A DNA stretch of 18,470 nucleotides from CAYFVR01 sp046541515 (GTDB taxonomy: Bacteria > Desulfobacterota > Desulfobacteria > Desulfobacterales > Desulfococcaceae). Positions 14,170-18,470 of the stretch are shown in pieces. The notes under the pieces were generated by a model. That model worked only from the letters and a program-made list of their open reading frames with translations. It was not told the origin of the DNA and did no database searches. The DNA lies in assembly GCA_046541515.1 (NCBI GenBank), contig JBKHDD010000092.1:1-18470 (forward strand), in the 5' to 3' direction. Positions within the stretch are counted from its first letter, which is position 1, and every line of letters starts with the position of its first letter. The translations under genes and the position numbers were made by a program.

Positions 14170-14485
14170 GCTGGTGGAGGAAAACCCCCTCCTGCGGAAC
14201 AATCCGTTGCTCAAGATGATGGATCAAAGCAATCTGCTAAAACAGATGACCGATCTCCAGCAGACCGCCATCAACTCCTCCTTTAACGCCGTGGAAGTGA
14301 TGCAGACGCGGCTGGAGAAAGTGATGCGGATGTTTTGGGATCAGACGGCCTGGAATTCCGATCGGTTGGGCGGCGTTCTCCTGGACTGGACCAAGGCCTA
14401 CCAGGACGGTTGCGAGGCCGCCCAGCGGGCCCTGGAAACCCAAATGAATCAAATGGGATGCTCGGTGGCGAAGCCGGTCAAATAA
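14114..14485 (+). CDS. Phasin-like protein (paralogue 3), overlapping the upstream gene
   Basis: 123 residues from ATG 14114. After an N-terminal segment with repeated Asn/Leu/Pro (ENPLLRNNPLLKMMDQ), residues from MTDLQQTAINSSFNAVEVMQ onward match the two small phasin-like proteins upstream, with a shared aromatic turn (DQTAWNSDRL for QATWLPEEGK) and TKAYQDGCEAAQRALETQ. The start is uncertain: ATG 14114 has AAAAGGGAG 9 nt upstream; ATG 14087 (132 residues) has a weaker GAGG. Either start lies inside the preceding gene (overlap 56 or 83 nt), suggesting translational coupling. Last gene of the plus arm, followed by a terminator. Confidence 0.72.
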   Translation: MLNKMPTVNEMLDPKQMNKLVEENPLLRNNPLLKMMDQSNLLKQMTDLQQTAINSSFNAVEVMQTRLEKVMRMFWDQTAWNSDRLGGVLLDWTKAYQDGCEAAQRALETQMNQMGCSVAKPVK

Positions 14486-14513
14486 TCCCTGGCGCTTTCA
14501 CGCGCAAGATTCT

Positions 14514-14543
14514 CGGCGGCGCCCAATGGGCGCCGCCGGTTTT
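14514..14543 (+). terminator. Intrinsic terminator of the plus-strand pha arm
   Basis: CGGCGGCGCCC (14514-14524), loop AAT, GGGCGCCGCCG (14528-14538), then GTTTT (14539-14543). It lies 29 nt after the last phasin-like stop and between converging genes; the short T tract makes it modest. The rest of 14486-14643 holds no gene. Confidence 0.7.
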
Positions 14544-14643
14544 GTCGGGCGCGGCGGGCGCCGCCGCCAAACCGCCCCGCTTCCGTTCCCCCGTCAAGCC
14601 AATCCGCTCCGGGCAAATGGATTCCGCCCAACCCCGCCGCCCA

Positions 14644-16851
14644 TCACCCCCAATCCGCCAGCCGTTCCCTCAGCCGGGTGCAGCGCCGGCGGGTCTTGTC
14701 GTTTTTCACCGCCATGGCCAGGGCCTGTTTCGTCCCCACCAGCACCACCAGCCGCCGCCCCCGGGTGACGGCGGTGTAGAGCAGATTCCGCTGCAAGAGC
14801 ATGAAGTGCTGCATCAGAATCGGCATGACCACCGCCGGATACTCGGAGCCCTGGGCCTTGTGCACCGATACGGCGTAGGCCAGGGTCACGGCGTCCAGGT
14901 CGCTGAAATCGTAGACCACCTCCCGCCCGTCGAACCGAATGGCCACCTCTCGCGTTTCCGTTTCCACCGAAACCACCCGCCCGACGTCTCCGTTGAAGAC
15001 GGCCCGGTCGTAATCGTTTCGAATCTGCATCACCTTGTCGCCGGGCCGGAAGGTCCGCTGGCCCCGGGCCACGCCGCCCTCCCCGGGGTTCAGCGCCTCC
15101 TGGAGCACGGCGTTCAAATTCCCCGCGCCCGCCACGCCCCGGTGCATGGGCGTCAGCACCTGCACGTCGTCCACCGGGTCCAGGCCAAACCGACTTGGAA
15201 TCCGCTCCCGCACCAGCTTGAGAATCACCTCGGCGGCCGCTTCCGGCTCTTCCCGCTGGATGAAAAAAAAGTCGGAATGGTCGGGGCCGCCGTCCAGCCG
15301 GGGCATCCGGCCCTGGTGAATCCGGTGGGCGTTGACCACGATGCGGCTTTGGCGGGCCTGCCGGAAAATCTCGGTGAGCGCCGCCACCGGCACCACGCCG
15401 GAGTCGATGACGTCGCCCAGCACGTTGCCCGCCCCCACCGAGGGAAGCTGATGCACGTCCCCCACCAGGATGAGCGCCGCCGTGCCGGGCACCGCCTTGA
15501 GCAAATGATGCATGAGCACCGTGTCGATCATGGATGCCTCGTCCACGATGATCAGGTCGGCGGGCAGCGGGTTTTCGGTGGCGTGCTCGAAGCCGCCCTT
15601 TTTCGGGCTGAACTTGAGGAGGCGGTGAATGGTCACCGCCGGACGGCCGGTGGCCTCGCTCATCCGCTTGGCGGCCCGGCCGGTGGGGGCGGCCAGCATG
15701 ACCCGGGTGGGCGCGGCCGGAACCACGTCCAGCACCGCCCGAATGATGGTGGTCTTCCCGGTCCCGGGCCCGCCGGTGATGACCAGCACCTTCTCCGTCA
15801 GCGCCTGCCGGATCGCCGCCGCCTGCCGGTCCGCCAGTTGGACGCCCATGGCGGCGGAGACGGCGGCCAGGGAAGCGTCGGGATCGCCGACCTCCAGTGC
15901 CCGGGGGGCGTGGAGAAGAAGTTGGAGCCGCCGGGCGATGCCCTTCTCCGCGACGTGGAAGCCGGCGAGGTAGACCGCCTTTTGGTTGGGAACGAAATCG
16001 TCGGAAATGTCCTCGATCCGGATGCGCCGCTCCCGCTCGATGCGGCCGAAGGCGTCCACCAGCCCGTCCCGCTCCAGCTGGAGCATGTTGACGCAGCGGG
16101 CGATCAATTCTTCGTAGGGGGCGTAGACGTGGCCTTCGTCGGCCATGGCGTGGAGAACGTGGAGAATCCCGGCCTCGGCCCGCTGGGGCGCGTCGTGGGC
16201 GAAGCCGAGCTTTTGGGCGATGCGGTCGGCGGTGAGAAAGCCGATGCCGAAGATGTCCATGGCCAGCCGGTAGGGATTGTCCCGGACCACCGGAAGGGCC
16301 TGATCTCCGTAGAATTTGTAGATTTTGGCGGCGTAGGCGGCGCTGACCCCGTGGGACTGAAGAAAGAGCATGACCTCGCGGATTTCTTTTTGCTCGTCCC
16401 AGGCTTGGCGGATCTGGTCGATGCGCTTGCGGCCGATGCCTTCCACCTGGGTCAGGGCCTGGATGTCCTTCTCGATGACCTCCAGGGTGGCCTCGCCAAA
16501 GGCGTCCACGATGCGCTCCGCGATTTTGGGGCCCACGCCCCGAATGAGGCCGGAACCCAGGTATTTGCGAATACCCACCACGGTGGCGGGGGCGGCGGTT
16601 TCGTAGGTTTCCACCCGGAACTGTTCCCCGTATTGGGCGTGCCGGGTCCAGCGCCCCTTCATTTTGAGGATTTCCCCGGGCATGGGGTCCATGAGGTTGC
16701 CCACCACCGTCACCAGCTCGAACCGCCCGGACACCCGCACCTTGGCCACGGTGTAGCCGTTCTCGGCGTTGGAATAGGTAATCCGCTCGATCTGGCCGTT
16801 GAGATGGGCGAGGGGCGGGGCGTTTTTGGGAGTGGTGGGACGGGGTTTCAA
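14644..16851 (-). CDS. recD2: RecD2-type ATP-dependent 5'-3' DNA helicase (SF1B)
   Basis: 735 residues, full length for RecD2 (about 710-800). Order: N-terminal OB-like domain (LNGQIERITYSNAENGYTVA, 17-36), tandem helix-hairpin-helix segment (LGSGLIRGVGPKIAERIV, 98-115; VEGIGRKRIDQI), then the motor with Walker A ITGGPGTGKTTI (358-369), Walker B IIVDEASMID (434-443), motif III LVGDVHQLPSVG (462-473), VSVHKAQGSEYP (661-672) and LLYTAVTRGRR (690-700). RecD2 acts in DNA repair and replication without RecBC. The start is TTG 16851: an in-frame TAG lies five codons upstream and the next ATG would remove the conserved N-terminus; a weak AGGCGG precedes it. It converges on the pha arm and is probably monocistronic. 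Confidence 0.95.
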   Translation of the reverse strand: MKPRPTTPKNAPPLAHLNGQIERITYSNAENGYTVAKVRVSGRFELVTVVGNLMDPMPGEILKMKGRWTRHAQYGEQFRVETYETAAPATVVGIRKYLGSGLIRGVGPKIAERIVDAFGEATLEVIEKDIQALTQVEGIGRKRIDQIRQAWDEQKEIREVMLFLQSHGVSAAYAAKIYKFYGDQALPVVRDNPYRLAMDIFGIGFLTADRIAQKLGFAHDAPQRAEAGILHVLHAMADEGHVYAPYEELIARCVNMLQLERDGLVDAFGRIERERRIRIEDISDDFVPNQKAVYLAGFHVAEKGIARRLQLLLHAPRALEVGDPDASLAAVSAAMGVQLADRQAAAIRQALTEKVLVITGGPGTGKTTIIRAVLDVVPAAPTRVMLAAPTGRAAKRMSEATGRPAVTIHRLLKFSPKKGGFEHATENPLPADLIIVDEASMIDTVLMHHLLKAVPGTAALILVGDVHQLPSVGAGNVLGDVIDSGVVPVAALTEIFRQARQSRIVVNAHRIHQGRMPRLDGGPDHSDFFFIQREEPEAAAEVILKLVRERIPSRFGLDPVDDVQVLTPMHRGVAGAGNLNAVLQEALNPGEGGVARGQRTFRPGDKVMQIRNDYDRAVFNGDVGRVVSVETETREVAIRFDGREVVYDFSDLDAVTLAYAVSVHKAQGSEYPAVVMPILMQHFMLLQRNLLYTAVTRGRRLVVLVGTKQALAMAVKNDKTRRRCTRLRERLADWG

Positions 16852-17471
16852 CGGGATGGCCGCCTAAGAATTTGATTTCCAAATGGGTATAGGGAAAATA
16901 TAGACGAAATCGATGTGCGTGGAAAGGATGATTTTGCGGCCGGGGCGAAGGCCCGCGAGTTTGGGGGGCCGCCTTTCGGCGGAAATTTCCGGAGCGGGAG
17001 CTGGGGCGGTGATTCCGCTTGAAGCGGAACTCCGAACCGCTCCATTGACGGAATGGTTATTGGCCGTGGAATGGGTTCGTGTGAATTGCTTACGATGAAT
17101 TCAGCGTACGCCCCGGGCTGGAGCGCAACGAAAGACCGCGCCGGCCGCTGGAATGATTGGGCGCCCGTTCAATTTGCCACAAATACTCTGCATGATTGAA
17201 CATCTCTTCGGTCTCCAATGCTTGGCAAATCAACATCAGCCCTGAAATTACCGCGCCAATCGCCGAACCGATTTTTTTCTCGCTCACGTATTGGCCAGCG
17301 GACAGGATGCGCTATTTTCTCCCGTGTTTTCATGGTGTTGCGCTTATATTTTAATCATTCTGTCCGTTTGAAAGGTTGTAAAGACCAAAAGGACGTGCCT
17401 ATTCGCTCCAGAGTGGCGATTTATGCCGATTTTGGGCGGGAGGTCCTCATTTTCACCTGTTTTCGCCTTGA
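16852..17471. other. Gene-poor stretch upstream of recD2
   Basis: I see no convincing gene. It contains a 17-nt palindrome TTCCGCTT-G-AAGCGGAA (17013-17029) and a CCGCC/GGCGG hairpin near 16970. A minus-strand frame from GTG 17287 to 17090 (65 codons, one hydrophobic stretch SAIGAVISGLMLICQAL) has no clear ribosome site and was not called. From about 17170 the DNA is AT-richer with poor codon structure. Confidence 0.45.
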
Positions 17472-17804
17472 CGCCTCGGATTACTTTTCCTGCCGTTCAT
17501 CGGCGCGGACACCATCAAGAAGGGATACATCGACTATCTGATCGAGCGCCGCTAGGATTATCGTCAGGCCGACGCCGGCTACGGAAGTTTACGTCCCTTC
17601 AGCCATGCCGAAATTCACACCACCATTCAACGAAAGTTCAAGGCAAAGACGTTCTTCATCCATGTTTCGCGCTTTGAGTAGCTCTACGACTACATCAAAA
17701 GCCGGGTGGACCAGACCATTTAAGGCAAGCGCAACCGCTCGCGGGGCATTCCAAACTATGAGGCATTTCAAAGTTCTAAGGCGGAGCAACTGCGTCATGA
17801 ATAA
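17472..17804 (+). pseudogene. Decayed gene fragment with three in-frame stops
   Basis: One frame reads as protein-like sequence throughout but is cut by TAG 17553, TAG 17679 and TAA 17721, ending at TAA 17802. Readable pieces are GADTIKKGYIDYLIERR, DYRQADAGYGSLRPFSHAEI, HTTIQRKFKAKTFFIHVSRF, LYDYIKSRVDQTI, and GKRNRSRGIPNYEAFQSSKA. Each stop is one C-to-T or G-to-T change from Gln or Glu, which would fit the context (FE-E-LYDY, TI-Q-GKRN). There is no start codon or ribosome site, and a TGA just before 17472 marks loss of the N-terminus. I do not recognise the family. Lack of frameshifts suggests recent decay. Confidence 0.55.
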
Positions 17805-17896
17805 TGGGCGGCGCATACAGATATACCCGATTGCCACCCCTTGGCGCATGAAAAAATTTATATTTCAATATGTTAGCAATTTTTTTTCTTCGCCAC

Positions 17897-17924
17897 TTGC
17901 ACATATCGTATCATGTGTTATATT
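17897..17924 (+). promoter_or_regulatory. Promoter of the XRE regulator gene with internal inverted repeat
   Basis: TTGCAC (17897-17902), a 16-nt spacer, and TATATT (17919-17924) place the start near 17931. CACAT (17900-17904) / ATGTG (17913-17917) forms a dyad between the two boxes, a common site of autorepression by XRE proteins (inference). Confidence 0.45.
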
Positions 17925-17978
17925 GTAGTTGAGTTGTTTCCTGGCGACAGGTCGAGCAAGCGATCGGGAGGATCAACC

Positions 17979-18203
17979 TTGTGGATCGAACAGTTCGATA
18001 TTGCGATACTTATCAAAGAGGTCCGGGTTCAGCTCGACCTCAGCCAGGAGGATTTCGCAAGAGAGATCGGGGTGAGTTACGCCACCGTCAACCGGTGGGA
18101 AAACGGGCGGTTTTTGCCATCCAGGATGGCATTGAGATGTGTCGAAACTTATTGCGACAGGATGATCGAACTGGGAAGACTGCTGCTGCCCGACGATCTG
18201 TGA
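17979..18203 (+). CDS. Small XRE-family helix-turn-helix DNA-binding protein
   Basis: 74 residues. The helix-turn-helix region is LIKEVRVQLDLSQEDFAREI then GVSYATVNRWENGRFLPSRM, the classic Cro/C1-type pattern with the recognition helix at SYATVNRWENG. It consists of little more than the domain. I chose TTG 17979 because GGGAGG lies 7 nt upstream and the promoter at 17897-17924 puts the transcript start near 17931; the in-frame ATG at 17913 is upstream of that and has no ribosome site. It sits in AT-richer DNA beside a decayed gene, and such short regulators commonly control restriction, methylase or other accessory genes; the frame that follows may be its target. Confidence 0.8.
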   Translation: MWIEQFDIAILIKEVRVQLDLSQEDFAREIGVSYATVNRWENGRFLPSRMALRCVETYCDRMIELGRLLLPDDL

Positions 18204-18275
18204 AGGTGGCTTTATAAGCCGACGCAACCCCAATAGATATGTTGACATATTGTTGATTCTGGGAATTTCGGGCAA

Positions 18276-18470
18276 GTGGGACGAGAAACTCTGGAATTGG
18301 CTCTTGACAGCCTATTTATTGAGAAAATCCGACATACCTTCCAGGCGGCCGACGCCGACCTGCTGACCCGCGCGCAAGCCTTTACGCATGAAAAATTATG
18401 CGATTTCAATTCAATAGGTTACAAGGCCGCCAACCTGCTTTTTGACCAGGACGCCGACGCGACCACCATC
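18276..18470 (+). CDS. Unidentified protein, N-terminal part, cut by window edge
   Basis: From GTG 18276 the frame stays open for 65 codons to the window end; an in-frame TGA at 18243-18245 limits the start. The translation is protein-like: LALDSLFIEKIRHTFQAADA, LLTRAQAFTHEKLCDFNSIG, YKAANLLFDQDADATTI. I do not recognise a family. The start codon is uncertain, no good ribosome site is seen, and TTG 18297 is an alternative. Position 72 nt after the XRE gene suggests a linked accessory gene. It could also be another broken gene. Confidence 0.45.
   Translation, partial: MGRETLELALDSLFIEKIRHTFQAADADLLTRAQAFTHEKLCDFNSIGYKAANLLFDQDADATTI

Noticed and set aside
14335..16875. 846-codon plus-strand frame opposite recD2
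   Set aside because: Low-information composition (His, Gly, Asp, Val), no start signal, and it begins inside the third phasin-like gene; recD2 has all helicase motifs.
17090..17287. 65-codon minus-strand frame with a hydrophobic stretch
   Set aside because: GTG start without a clear ribosome site, no homology recognised, and a sharp change to Arg/Ser-rich low-complexity at the end; could be a relic but not supportable.
17553..17723. Pyrrolysine or stop-codon readthrough in the 17472-17804 frame
   Set aside because: One of the three internal stops is TAA, no start or ribosome site is present, and no pyl context is visible in the window.
1..18470. CRISPR arrays, tRNA, rRNA, IS elements, attachment sites
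   Set aside because: No regularly spaced direct repeats, tRNA-like cloverleaf, rRNA sequence, transposase frame or terminal inverted repeats were found on reading both strands.

Overview
The window is GC-rich, densely coding bacterial DNA. Its gene content (bacterial Wood-Ljungdahl corrinoid protein, a RACo-like corrinoid activator, a two-subunit class III polyhydroxyalkanoate (PHA) synthase) suggests a strictly anaerobic, probably sulfate-reducing, Desulfobacterota relative (Desulfobacteraceae/Desulfosarcinaceae type). That assignment is an inference from gene families; there is no rRNA or other marker here.

Left part (1-5550), C1/acetyl-CoA metabolism. The left edge cuts acsD (minus strand), the small subunit of the corrinoid iron-sulfur protein. 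It starts at TTG and lies about 200 nt downstream of a perfect-consensus sigma70 promoter. Divergent from it is a CoA-transferase-like/GNAT fusion whose expected catalytic Glu appears to be Gln, followed by a [2Fe-2S]/ASKHA protein of the RACo type that could re-reduce the corrinoid protein encoded by acsD.

Middle-left (5551-6540): a PilZ-domain protein with a C-terminal four-cysteine zinc-ribbon-like module, ending at a perfect 40-nt palindromic terminator shared with the converging operon.

Centre (6603-14543): a large PHA-granule locus with two divergent arms. The minus arm is phaR - phaE - phaC (class III) - a double-GAF sensor - phaJ. The plus arm is two small phasin-like proteins, a second and divergent PhaC-like enzyme (GYCQGG nucleophile box), a small coiled-coil protein, and a third phasin-like paralogue. 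The intergenic region between the arms (10936-11197) carries two opposed promoters, a 17-bp dyad and a TGC-rich near-palindrome, as expected for PhaR-type control. Both PhaC proteins end in long Lys/Ala-rich, histone H1-like tails. PhaJ would supply (R)-3-hydroxyacyl-CoA, the synthases polymerise it, phasin-like proteins coat the granule, and PhaR senses the granule state.

Right part (14644-18470): a full-length RecD2-type helicase (minus, TTG start), then an abrupt change to gene-poor, more AT-rich DNA holding a decayed gene with three in-frame stops, a small XRE-family regulator with its own promoter, and the start of an unidentified reading frame cut by the window edge. This looks like the margin of an accessory island.
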